Assembly: GCF_000717655.1 (NCBI RefSeq)
Contig: NZ_JNZY01000024.1
Span: 62,001-126,000, forward strand
Direction of reading: 5' to 3'
From: Streptomyces katrae
GTDB lineage: Bacteria; Actinomycetota; Actinomycetes; Streptomycetales; Streptomycetaceae
Length of the DNA: 64,000 nt
Part shown: piece after piece, positions 17,541-25,621 of the stretch
Layout: every line of letters starts with the position of its first letter
How positions within the stretch are numbered: position 1 is the first letter of the stretch
Notes under the pieces: generated by a model
Told to the model about the DNA's origin: nothing
Seen by the model: the letters and a program-made list of their open reading frames with translations, nothing else
The model's database searches: none
Translations under genes and position numbers: made by a program

Positions 17541-17759
17541 GTGCCGGCAACGACGGGACCGGTGCGCCGCGGCCGCTCGCCGCCCAGCCGCTGCGTGATC
17601 GTCCCGGCGCCCTGTTGCACGGCAGCTGCGACCGAGGCCCTCATCAACACCGCCTTCGCGGGAGGACGGGCAACCGTGCTGTGCCCGTACGACGTGTGGA
17701 TGACCCTCGGCTGTGCGGCCTGGTCGAGATCCGCGCCTCGGACACCGGCCTCACTCTGA
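17541..17759 (+). pseudogene. Fragment of a MEDS-domain sensor/anti-sigma protein
   Basis: This frame contains TEALINTAFAGGRATVLCPYD, which resembles the end of MEDS (DcmR-type sensory) domains that precede RsbW-like ATPase domains in Streptomyces. Neither the upstream MEDS portion nor the downstream ATPase portion can be found in any frame. It therefore looks like a decayed copy stranded between the sigma factor and the second RsbW-like gene. The resemblance is from memory of the family and needs a profile search. Confidence 0.5.
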
Positions 17760-17955
17760 GGATGCACATGACATGCTCCTGAGACCGGCGATTCCCCTAA
17801 ACTGTCACGACCATGCTCGAGTGTCCCCATCCACGGGGGGACATGAGCGAGGTCCGCGACAGCGGGACCGTGACGGGAGGCGGGGGGCCGATCGGAACCA
17901 CGAGGGTCCCGACGAGCAGAGAGACCAGTGTCAACGGTGGGGGTGAGGTACCACA

Positions 17956-18420
17956 GTGGAAACCATCGGACCGGGAACCGGCGATCCACTGCACCCAGGG
18001 CCTTCCGCCGTGGCGCAGCGCCGTCGGCTCGCCCTCTCGGGCGTGCGCGGCCACGTGGCCAAGGGCCGCGACTTCACGCGCCGGGCGTTGCAGGACTGGG
18101 GCTGGGACGGGAACGCGACCGCCGAGGACGCCCTGCTCCTCGTCTCCGAGCTGCTGACCAACGCGTCACTGCACGCGGGTGGTTGCATCGAACTCGTGGT
18201 CTCCGCCGGTGAGGTGCTGCGGATCGAGGTCTTCGACGGTACGACGACACTGCCCCGCCGCCACCCTTCCCCGCAGCGCGGACTCCCGGGCGGCCACGGC
18301 CTCTCCATAGTGGAGCGCCTCTCCGATCGCTGGGGCACACACGTCCATGAGAACGGCAAGGCCGTCTGGGCCGAGATCGAGGCATCGCGGCTGACCTCGG
18401 GCAGGCCCACGGGCCGGTGA
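17956..18420 (+). CDS. RsbW-like ATP-binding regulator
   Basis: 154-residue GHKL ATPase-domain protein with the N box SELLTNASLHAGG, the G1-like VFDGTTT and the G2 box LPGGHGLSIVERLSDRWG. It is a small stand-alone anti-sigma/serine kinase candidate. GTG 17956 is preceded by GGGGGTGAGG. It lies downstream of the SigB-type gene, separated by about 520 bp that hold only a MEDS fragment, so a separate promoter is likely. Whether it targets the adjacent sigma factor is an inference from position. Confidence 0.82.
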   Translation: METIGPGTGDPLHPGPSAVAQRRRLALSGVRGHVAKGRDFTRRALQDWGWDGNATAEDALLLVSELLTNASLHAGGCIELVVSAGEVLRIEVFDGTTTLPRRHPSPQRGLPGGHGLSIVERLSDRWGTHVHENGKAVWAEIEASRLTSGRPTGR

Positions 18421-18489
18421 CCCACCGGGCCGCCGGCCCTGTGTTCCCTACGCGAGTGTCATTCCGGAAGACCGGGGCAGCCGCGCAGT

Positions 18490-18612
18490 ATGACACCGAA
18501 TGCGCTCACTTCCCTGGCCCTGACCCCGGCGCCCGGCCCCGCCTGGGTCCACCTGATCGTCATCGCCTTCGCCCTCCTGGTCCTCGTCCGCACCCTGGCC
18601 CGCCACCGGTAG
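18490..18612 (+). CDS. Small single-pass membrane peptide
   Basis: 40-codon ORF with nearly all third positions G or C. The peptide has a Pro/Ala-rich start and one clear membrane helix (HLIVIAFALLVLVRTLARHR), ending in basic residues that would face the cytoplasm. ATG 18490 has only a weak GGGGCAG upstream. No family recognised. Codon composition and the clean membrane topology argue for a gene; the weak ribosome site argues against. Confidence 0.45.
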   Translation: MTPNALTSLALTPAPGPAWVHLIVIAFALLVLVRTLARHR

Positions 18613-18681
18613 CACTCACTCCTCCGGGGCAGACGCGCAGGGAGTCAGTGGACCCAGCAGGCCCGGGAAGGGAACAACACC

Positions 18682-19984
18682 ATGACATCCGTGGCAGCCG
18701 TGGCACGTCCGAAGATCCTGGTGGTGGGTGCCGGATTCGCCGGCGTGGAGTGCGTACGCCGCCTCGAGCGGCGCCTCTCCCCCGCCGAAGCGGAGATCAC
18801 CCTCGTCACCCCCTCCTCCTTCCAGCTGTACCTGCCGCTACTGCCGCAGGTGGCCGCCGGGGTGCTGACACCGCAGTCGATCGCCGTGTCCCTGCGCCGG
18901 AGCCGTCGGCACCGTACCCGCATCGTTCCCGGCGGCGCCGTCGGCATGGACACCCGGGCGAAGGTGTGCGTCGTACGGAAGATCTCCGGCGAGCTGACCC
19001 CGCTGCCCTACGACCACCTGGTCCTGGCCCCGGGCAGCATCACCCGCTCCTTCGACATCCCCGGGCTCGCCGAGCACGCCCGCGGTATGAAGACCCTCGC
19101 CGAGGCCGCCCACCTGCGCGATCACGTCATCGCGCAGCTCGATCTGGCCGATGCCTGCGAGGACGAGGCGGAGCGGGCGTCGCGGCTCCGTTTCGTCGTC
19201 GTGGGCGGCGGCTACGCCGGCACCGAGACGGCGGCCTGCCTGCAGCGGCTCACCCACCACGCGGTCCGGCGCTACCCGCGCCTGGACGCGCGGCAGATCC
19301 GCTGGCACCTCGTGGACATCGCGCCGACGCTGATGCCCGAACTCGGCGAAGCCCTCGGCGCATCGGCGCTGGACGTGCTGAGGAGGCGCGGCATCGAGGT
19401 GTCGCTCGGCGTGTCCGTCGCCAAGGCCGGGCCGGACGAGGTGACGCTCACCGACGGGCGTGCCCTGCGCACCCGCACCCTGATCTGGACAGCCGGGGTG
19501 GCCGCCAGCCCGCTCATCGCCACCTTGGAGGCCGACACCGATCGCGGGCGGCTCGTGGTCTCCCCCGACCTGACGGTGCCCGGCCTTCCAGGAGTCCTCG
19601 CGCTCGGCGACGCGGCCGCGGTGCCCGATCTCGCCGCGGGCCGGGACGGGGCGGTCTGCCCGCCGCGGACGCGACGGAGTCTCCAGGCCGCTCGGCATCG
19701 AGCTGCGCGGAATGCCCGCGCAGGCGGTGGCGCGGGGGTACCACTGGGCGGCGCTGCGCACCCATGTGGCCAGGACGAGGGTGCTGACGAACTGGCTCCT
19801 CAACGCGGTCGCGGGCGACGACTTCGTACGGACGGGCTTCCAGGAGCGTGGCCGGCTTCGCGGGCTGGCGCGGCGTCCACGGGGTACTCGCGGAGTATGG
19901 AAACCTCTTCGGATCGTCCGGGCGGCTCGCGGCGCCCGTGGTGGGGGCGGATCACGGCCGTTCTCGTGGTGGTCGTGGTGCTGA
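18682..19984 (+). pseudogene. Type II NADH dehydrogenase-like flavoprotein, broken by deletion/frameshift
   Basis: The N-terminal part reads as NDH-2: the FAD motif VVGAGFAGVECVRRL, NAD motif VVVGGGYAGTETAA, and late GVLALGDAAAVPDL. After GRDGAVCPP (about 19660) the frame becomes Arg-rich. The natural C-terminus resumes in another frame as SRPLGIELRGMPAQAVARGYHW...TNWLLNAVAG (from about 19680 to 19850). Roughly 30-40 family-typical residues between these blocks, the TAQHAVRQG...DLGG part, are missing. A deletion plus frameshift is therefore inferred. ATG 18682 follows GGGAAGGGAACAACACC. A sequencing error cannot make a gap of that size. Confidence 0.72.
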
Positions 19985-20559
19985 TCGTGCTCGTGGCGCG
20001 CTTCGGCCTGGTTCCGGGATTCGGCAGCCTCTTCGGCGAGGAGACCCGGGACCGCTCCGGCCCGGCCCTGCTCAAGTCGATCCAGGACATGGACCGTTAC
20101 GAGGCTGCCGTCGGCAACTTCCAGGTGGTCGTGGACCTGGAGAAGGACGCGGCGTTCCTGCCGGACGCCATCCGCGGAACGCGCACCCTGTACGTGGGGG
20201 CCGGCACGGTCAGCGGTTACGTCGACCTGGGCGGGCTGGGCGAGCGGAACGTCTCCGTGAACGGCGACCGCACCAAAGCGTCGATCCGGCTGCCGCACGC
20301 GGTGCTCGGCACGGCCGCCCTCGACCCGAACCGCTCGTACGCGGTGTCGAAGCAGCGGGGCCTGCTGGACCGGATCGGCGACCTGTTCTCCGACAACCCG
20401 GCCGGTGAGCAGGCCGTGCAGAAGCTCGCCGCGCAGCACATCGGCGAAGCGGCCCGCGACAGCGGCCTCGCGGAGCGCGCCGAGAAGAACACCACGGCGA
20501 TGCTGGAGGGGCTCCTCCGCTCCCTCGGCTTCCGTGAGGTGACGGTCGCCTACGGGTGA
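19897..20559 (+). CDS. DUF4230-domain membrane protein
   Basis: 220-residue protein with an N-terminal basic stretch, one membrane helix (ITAVLVVVVVLIVLVARFG, residues 18-36) and an extracytoplasmic DUF4230 domain (DMDRYEAAVGNFQVVVDLEKD..., LYVGAGTVSGYVDLGGL). The function of the family is unknown. ATG 19897 starts inside the 3' end of the broken NDH-2 frame; the same frame stays open upstream, so the start is chosen at the residue that precedes the positively charged end of the helix. It appears intact although both neighbours are decayed. Confidence 0.78.
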   Translation: METSSDRPGGSRRPWWGRITAVLVVVVVLIVLVARFGLVPGFGSLFGEETRDRSGPALLKSIQDMDRYEAAVGNFQVVVDLEKDAAFLPDAIRGTRTLYVGAGTVSGYVDLGGLGERNVSVNGDRTKASIRLPHAVLGTAALDPNRSYAVSKQRGLLDRIGDLFSDNPAGEQAVQKLAAQHIGEAARDSGLAERAEKNTTAMLEGLLRSLGFREVTVAYG

Positions 20560-20574
20560 GCGGGGGCCGTCCCG

Positions 20575-21040
20575 GGCTCCGGCAACGGCGCGAGGAGGAA
20601 ACGGGGCAGGGGCGCCCGGGTGCTTCTCCGAGCGCCAGGCGACCAGCTGTTCCCGTACGGCACGGCGCACCGTCCACAGGTCGTCGGCGTCCTTGGCCGT
20701 GACGATCGCGCGGACGACCATGGCGGAGGGAGTCGTGTCCGTGACGGCGACGTCCCAGCCGCGTCCGTCCCACTGCGGCAGTGGTGCAGTATCTCGTGCA
20801 CCTTGTCGCGTATGAGGCCCAGCCGGACTCGACGGCGGCCGAGGCACGCCCACGATCAGCCAGGCGCCGGCGCCGATCAGCGCGAGCGAGAGGACCCGGC
20901 CGACGACGGCCTCGTTCTGCTGCAGCGGCCGCCACGCGGTCTGCCGGTGGGCCCCCCGCGCCCTGAGCAGTGCGGCGAGCAGCACGATCTGCAGGGCCGG
21001 GCGGCAGCGGCGCAGCGCGGCGCGCCAGGGCCCACCGGGT
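20575..21040 (-). pseudogene. MscS-type mechanosensitive channel remnant
   Basis: Three blocks from different parts of a Streptomyces MscS-family protein remain. PALQIVLLAALLRARG...VLSLALIGAGAWLIVG (about 21000-20848) matches the first membrane region. KVHEILHHC (about 20801-20779) matches the start of the C-terminal domain. PQWDGRGWDVAVTDTTPSAMVVRAIVTAKDADDLWTV (split over 20778-20665) continues it in another frame. About 150 residues, including the pore helix, are absent between blocks 1 and 2, and one C is missing at the CCGCAG junction near 20778. No functional channel can be made. Confidence 0.65.
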
Positions 21041-21197
21041 GACCTCAAGGGGGTTACCCGCCGAAGGGAAGCCGAATCCGGGGGTATCTCGGCCAACTTG
21101 TCCGTGCGCCCCTGCACGCCCCCCGCAGTGACGTTCCATCAGCCGGGTATGGGGGCACCCGTGGTGCCGTTGGTACGTCTACCGAGGAGCGCACACG

Positions 21198-21806
21198 ATG
21201 ACGAAGGTCCTCGTCCTGCACAGCGTCAGCCTGGTCAGGTCGGCACTCGCCGCCCTGCTGAGATCCGAGGGGTCCTTCGAGGTCACGTCGGCGGGCTGGC
21301 GGGGCGCGGCACGCCAAGCCGAGTCCTTACGACCAGATGTGACGGTCGTCGACCTCGACTGTCCGGGGACGACGGCCGTCCTCGCCGATGGTGGGTGCGC
21401 GCACCACCAGGTCCTCGCGCCCCCGTCCACCGTCCTGGTGCTCGCGTCGACCGGCGCACCGGGCCAGCTGCACCGCGCCTTCCGCGCCGAGGCCCGCGGC
21501 TACGTCGACAAGGACGGCTCGCCGGGGCGGCTCGTACGGGCGGTCCGGAAGGTCGCCGCGGGGGAACGGTTCATCGACGCCTCGCTGGCTTCCGCGTTCA
21601 TGGAGGCCGACCCCGTGCCGCTGAGCCCGCGGGAGCTGAGCGTGCTGACCCGGGCCGCAGAGGGCGATTCGATCGCCGAGATCGCCCGTACGCTGCACCT
21701 GGCGAGCGGGACGGTACGCAACTACATGGCCGCGGCGACCCGCAAGACCGGGGCGCGCAATCTCATCGACGCGATCCGGATATCCCGGCGGGCCGGCTGG
21801 GTCTGA
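21198..21806 (+). CDS. ramR: RamR/AmfR-like atypical LuxR-type response regulator
   Basis: 202-residue regulator with a receiver-like N-terminal domain and a LuxR helix-turn-helix at about 140-195 (LSPRELSVLTRAAEGDSIAEIARTLHLASGTVRNYM). The receiver lacks the usual acidic pair after beta-1 (VLHSVS instead of VDD), so control by phosphorylation is doubtful. It is convergent with the SapB operon, which RamR activates in S. coelicolor. Leu44 is encoded by TTA (21327-21329), the rare codon read by the bldA tRNA in Streptomyces, which suggests translational control by development. ATG 21198 follows CGAGGAGCGCACACG. Confidence 0.85.
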   Translation: MTKVLVLHSVSLVRSALAALLRSEGSFEVTSAGWRGAARQAESLRPDVTVVDLDCPGTTAVLADGGCAHHQVLAPPSTVLVLASTGAPGQLHRAFRAEARGYVDKDGSPGRLVRAVRKVAAGERFIDASLASAFMEADPVPLSPRELSVLTRAAEGDSIAEIARTLHLASGTVRNYMAAATRKTGARNLIDAIRISRRAGWV

Positions 21807-21840
21807 CCCTCGGGCGCCACGGACGGGCCCGACGGCCGTG

Positions 21841-23610
21841 TCACTCGTCCGCGGCCTGGTTCCACCTCCCCACCAGATCGCGGTACAGGGGTGACTCGGC
21901 GGGGAGTTCTTCGTGCGTGCCGCAGACGGCGCGGCTGCCGTCGAGGACGAGGACCCGGTCGGCGCGGGCCGCGGACGAGACGCGGTGGGCCACGACGACG
22001 AGGGTCCCGGGACGGTCCGCGAGGGCCCGTTCGGCACGCTCCTCGGCAGCCGGGTCCAGGTGGCAGGTGGCCTCGTCGAGCAGCAGCAGCGGGGCGGGCG
22101 AGAGGTAGGCGGCGGCGAGTGCGATCTGCTGGCTCTCGCCCCGGGACAGCAGCCGGGGGGACACCTCGGCGTCCAGGCCGCCGAGCCGTGCCACGAGCTC
22201 GTCCAGCCCGAGGGCCCGGACGGCGCGCTGCAGCCGGGCGTCGCCGGGCCCGGGGGTGCCCGGGGCAGCGGCGAGGTGGGTCAGGTTCTCCCGTACGGTG
22301 CCGGTGAACACGTAGGCCTGCTGCGGCAGCAGGGTCCGCCGCGGGTCCGGGCCGGTGGCCCCCGGTCCCCGGCGGGCGGCCGCGCCGGCGACGAGGACCG
22401 ATCCCTCGTCGGGCGACAGCATTCCGGCGAGCAGGGCGGTGAGCGTGGACTTGCCGATTCCGCTCGGTCCGACCACCGCGAGGTGCTCCCCCGGGCGCAC
22501 CGCCAGGTCGAGGCCGTCGAGTACGGGAACCGCGCCGGGGCCGTAGGCGAAGGTGACGCCCCGGAGTTCGGCCGCGGCGTCGGTCCGCGGGCCGGCCGGC
22601 CGGGGCGGCTGCGGCTTCGCGGGGCTGTGGCCGGCCGGGTCGGGCGGCGCCGGAGCGCTGAAGCGTTCGAGGACCACGAGCAGCCGGGTTCCGGCCGAAC
22701 CCAGTGCAGTCATCAGGGAGTTGAGGGCGGGCAGCAGGGCCTGCACCAGGTACGTGAGGCCGCCGGCCAGCGTACCGGCGGTGACACCGTGGCCCAGCAG
22801 CCAGGGCGTCGCGGCGAGGAGTGCGATCACCGGCAGCCGGCCCGCGGTGCCGAGGGCCAGGGTGCGCAGGGCCGCCCAGCCCGCGAGGGTGCGCGCCAGC
22901 CGTTCCTGGGTGGCGATCAGGGGCTCCACCCGGGTTTCCGCAACCGCCTGTCCGCCAGAGGCGACGATGTCGCGCAGACCCTCGGCCAGCGTCCCCACAC
23001 GGTCGGCCAGCGCCTCGTCGGTGTCCAGGGACCTGCGTTGTACGGAGGCCAGCGGGCGCAGCGTGGCCAGGAAGGCGGCCATGCCCAGCAGCAGGGGCGG
23101 CAGCACGACCAGCAGCAGTACGGGCGCCAAGGCGGCCATGCCGACGAGGGCGCCCACCGCGGTGAACACGAACGAACGTGCCGTCAGGACCAGCCCCGCG
23201 AAGGAGTCCCGGGCCATTTCCGTCTGCTGGGTCAGCCGGGCCACGGAGCCCGTGTCGGCAGCGCCCGCCGCATCGGCGACCGCCCGGTCCAGCGCCTGCC
23301 GCACCGCCCGCCGGACCAGGCCGTCCCGCAGCGGCTCCACGAGGTCCGCGAGCCCGGCGAACACGCCGCGCAGCGCGAACCCGCCGAGCAGCGCTCCGGC
23401 TCCGGCCGCGGCCAGCCAGCCGAGACCGGTGGCGGTGCGGCCGGCGAGGAAGCCGTCGTCGAGGGCGCGGGCCACTCCGTAGCCGCCGAGGAAGGTGTGC
23501 GCGGACTCCAGGAGCGACCATCCGGCCAGCCGGCCGACGGCCCGTTGGTGACCGCGCAGGAACCGCCGTCCCTCGGGGGCCACCCGGCCCCAGGCCCCGC
23601 CCCGGCTCAC
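21841..23610 (-). CDS. ramB: ABC transporter, SapB export subunit RamB
   Basis: 589-residue half-transporter with a six-helix membrane domain (about residues 20-310) fused to an ATPase: Walker A GPSGIGKST, Q loop LLPQQAYVF, signature LSRGESQQ, Walker B PLLLLDEAT and switch His VVAHRVSS. GTG 23610 overlaps the ramA stop by 4 bp (GTGA), giving translational coupling and suggesting a RamA-RamB heterodimer that exports the lanthipeptide. The signature is slightly unusual (LSRGE for LSGGE). It ends convergently with ramR. Confidence 0.9.
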   Translation of the reverse strand: MSRGGAWGRVAPEGRRFLRGHQRAVGRLAGWSLLESAHTFLGGYGVARALDDGFLAGRTATGLGWLAAAGAGALLGGFALRGVFAGLADLVEPLRDGLVRRAVRQALDRAVADAAGAADTGSVARLTQQTEMARDSFAGLVLTARSFVFTAVGALVGMAALAPVLLLVVLPPLLLGMAAFLATLRPLASVQRRSLDTDEALADRVGTLAEGLRDIVASGGQAVAETRVEPLIATQERLARTLAGWAALRTLALGTAGRLPVIALLAATPWLLGHGVTAGTLAGGLTYLVQALLPALNSLMTALGSAGTRLLVVLERFSAPAPPDPAGHSPAKPQPPRPAGPRTDAAAELRGVTFAYGPGAVPVLDGLDLAVRPGEHLAVVGPSGIGKSTLTALLAGMLSPDEGSVLVAGAAARRGPGATGPDPRRTLLPQQAYVFTGTVRENLTHLAAAPGTPGPGDARLQRAVRALGLDELVARLGGLDAEVSPRLLSRGESQQIALAAAYLSPAPLLLLDEATCHLDPAAEERAERALADRPGTLVVVAHRVSSAARADRVLVLDGSRAVCGTHEELPAESPLYRDLVGRWNQAADE

Positions 23611-25403
23611 CGGGCCGCCTCCCGCTCCGCTTCCGCCTCCGTGTCCTGCTCCGTGGCGGCGGCGAACACCGCCCGGTAGGCGGGGTCGTGCCGCCACAGC
23701 TCGCCGTGGGTTCCGGTCGCCCGTACCCGCCCGTCCTCCAGCCATACGACGAGGTCGGCGCGGACGGCGGACGAGAGGCGGTGCGCGACCACGATCCGCG
23801 TGCCGGGCCGGATCTCCCGGGCGAGGGCCCGCTCGACCTCGCGGGCCGTGACGGTGTCGAGGCTGGAGGTGGCGTCGTCCAGTACCAGGAGCCGCCCCGC
23901 ATGGTAGAACGCCCTTGCCAGCCCGAGGCGTTGGACCTCCCCGCCGGACATCGGGGCGTGGGCGAGGCGCGTGCCGTATGCGTCGGGCAGGCGCCGTACG
24001 AACAGGTCGGCTCCCGCGGCACGAGCCGCGGCACGCACCGCTTCCGGGCCGGGGTCCGGACCCGCGCCGAAGGCGATCGCCTCGCCGACCGTGTCCCCGA
24101 GCAGCACGGGCCGGTCGAAGGCGTACCCGACTTCGCGGCGCAGTGCTTCGGCGGTCACCTCCCGCAGGGGCACCCCGTCCAGCAGAACGCGGCCCGCGTC
24201 GGGGTCGGTGAGCCGGCCGGCCACGGCGGCGAACAGTGTCTTGCCCGCGCCGGAGCGGCCCACCACGGCCACCGTGGTGCCTCCGGGGATGACCAGGCTG
24301 ATGTCGTGCAGGACCGTCGCACCGCCGCGCACGACGCGGACGCCCTGCAGTTCCAGGGTGCCGGGGCCGCCCGCCGGCAGTTGCGCCCGGCCGTGGCCGA
24401 GTACGGGCAGGGTCAGGAGGGCGGCGGTCCGCCGGGCTGCGGACCGGCCGCGGACCACGGCCGCGAGACCGCCGGTCACGGCGCCGATGCCGGCCGCGAG
24501 GCCTGCGTACCTTACGGCGGCGAGGAGTTCGCCGACCCCGATGGCCCCGGCCGACAGGCGGATGCCGCCGACGGCCAGGACCGCGTACAGGAGCATCGGC
24601 ATGAGGGCCGCGGACCGGGCCGTGGTGCCGCCGTACACCTGCCACATCCGCCTGCCCTCGGTGCCCAGCTCGGGCAACCGGGCGAGGATCCGGGCGCGTT
24701 CGCGCTCCGCGGTGCCGGCGGCGGCGATCGTACGGGCCCCGGCCAGCGCCTCGGTCAGCCGGCCGGCGGTCTCGAGCTGGACCTGCTGGTAGCGGGCGAT
24801 GCTGGTGTGGGTGTCGCGGGCGAAGGCCCGCAGCAGGAGCAGCAGGAACGGAACGCCGAGGAGGAAGGCGAGTGCCGTCCACACGTCGATGAGGAAGAGC
24901 GCGGTCACCGCGCCGAGCGGCGGCAGCAGTGCGGCCACGGCGTGCGCGACGGCGGCCGGGACCTTCCCGGCCTCGGTGGCGTGTGCGGTCAGCAGCGCGG
25001 CGGTTTCGCCGGGTGCGTGGCGGGCGGCGTGGTGCGGGGCCGACCGCAGCAGCCGGGCGAGCGCGAGCCTGCGCAGGCGGGCGGTGGAGCGGCCGTCGAC
25101 CTCGCCGGTCAGCCGGGCGGCGGCCGCGTCCAGCGCCACTTCGGCGGCGATGACCGCGGCGCACAGCAGTGTCCAGGCGGGGCCCGCCGGGGCCCGGCGC
25201 AGCAGCAGGTCCAGGGTGTGGCCGAGGACGGCGGGTTCGGCGAGCGCCGCGACGGCGGCGCCCAGCGTGCATCCGAGGACGGCGGCGGTGCGCCCGGCGC
25301 TGTGCCGGGCCGCTGCCACGAGAGCCCGGTCGGCGGCGCGTGTCACGGCCGCCGCCTGCGCCGTTCCGGCCTCCTTGCCGGCCTCCGCGTCGGGGGGGCT
25401 CAT
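23607..25403 (-). CDS. ramA: ABC transporter, SapB export subunit RamA
   Basis: 598-residue half-transporter. The membrane domain occupies about residues 40-310 and the ATPase follows with Walker A GRSGAGKT, signature MSGGEVQRLGL, Walker B LLVLDDATSSLD and switch His VVAHRLSS. Walker B has DD rather than DE, so this site may be degenerate, as in many heterodimeric exporters where one site is weak; RamB has the consensus DE. ATG 25403 lies about 35 bp after the strong hairpin that follows ramS. It is third in the ramC-S-A-B order known from S. coelicolor. Confidence 0.9.
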   Translation of the reverse strand: MSPPDAEAGKEAGTAQAAAVTRAADRALVAAARHSAGRTAAVLGCTLGAAVAALAEPAVLGHTLDLLLRRAPAGPAWTLLCAAVIAAEVALDAAAARLTGEVDGRSTARLRRLALARLLRSAPHHAARHAPGETAALLTAHATEAGKVPAAVAHAVAALLPPLGAVTALFLIDVWTALAFLLGVPFLLLLLRAFARDTHTSIARYQQVQLETAGRLTEALAGARTIAAAGTAERERARILARLPELGTEGRRMWQVYGGTTARSAALMPMLLYAVLAVGGIRLSAGAIGVGELLAAVRYAGLAAGIGAVTGGLAAVVRGRSAARRTAALLTLPVLGHGRAQLPAGGPGTLELQGVRVVRGGATVLHDISLVIPGGTTVAVVGRSGAGKTLFAAVAGRLTDPDAGRVLLDGVPLREVTAEALRREVGYAFDRPVLLGDTVGEAIAFGAGPDPGPEAVRAAARAAGADLFVRRLPDAYGTRLAHAPMSGGEVQRLGLARAFYHAGRLLVLDDATSSLDTVTAREVERALAREIRPGTRIVVAHRLSSAVRADLVVWLEDGRVRATGTHGELWRHDPAYRAVFAAATEQDTEAEAEREAAR

Positions 25404-25437
25404 CGGCGGATGCCTCCAGTCGCGTGGTACGTGGTGC

Positions 25438-25465
25438 GGGCCCGGGCGGCGAACCGCCCGGGCCC
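25438..25465 (-). terminator. Intercistronic hairpin between ramS and ramA
   Basis: A perfect 12-bp stem (GGGCCCGGGCGG at 25438-25449 with CCGCCCGGGCCC at 25454-25465) closes a 4-nt loop. It sits 15 bp after the ramS stop. On the ramCSAB transcript it should terminate part of transcription or protect the 3' end of the ramC-ramS message. Confidence 0.75.
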
Positions 25466-25480
25466 CCGAGGTGACCTGTG

Positions 25481-25621
25481 TCAGTTACAGGTCGTGATGC
25501 TCAGGCTGCTGTCGCCGCAGAGCAGCAGGCTGGCACGGCTGCCGCCACCACCGGTGTACAGCGCACCCTCGGTGACCTCTTCCTTGGGGGTCTCCATCGA
25601 CTGCAGGTCGAGAAGCGTCAT
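25481..25621 (-). CDS. ramS: SapB lanthipeptide precursor RamS
   Basis: 46-residue class III lanthipeptide precursor. The leader starts MTLLDLQSMETPKEE with the LLDLQ recognition motif. The core ends in SRASLLLCGDSSLSITTCN, which as I recall is the SapB sequence of S. coelicolor, with two Ser/Cys pairs able to form lanthionine rings. The junction reads YTGGGGSRAS, three glycines more than the TGSRAS of SapB. Mature SapB is a surface-active peptide that lets aerial hyphae leave the water film. ATG 25621 overlaps the ramC stop (ATGA), so synthesis is coupled to the modifying enzyme. Confidence 0.95.
   Translation of the reverse strand: MTLLDLQSMETPKEEVTEGALYTGGGGSRASLLLCGDSSLSITTCN

Noticed and set aside
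17800-17830. Possible SigB-type promoter near 17.8 kb and similar GGGTAT/GGGTAC sites near 15298 and 21082
   Set aside because: None has a matching GTTT-like upstream element at the right 14-16 bp distance.
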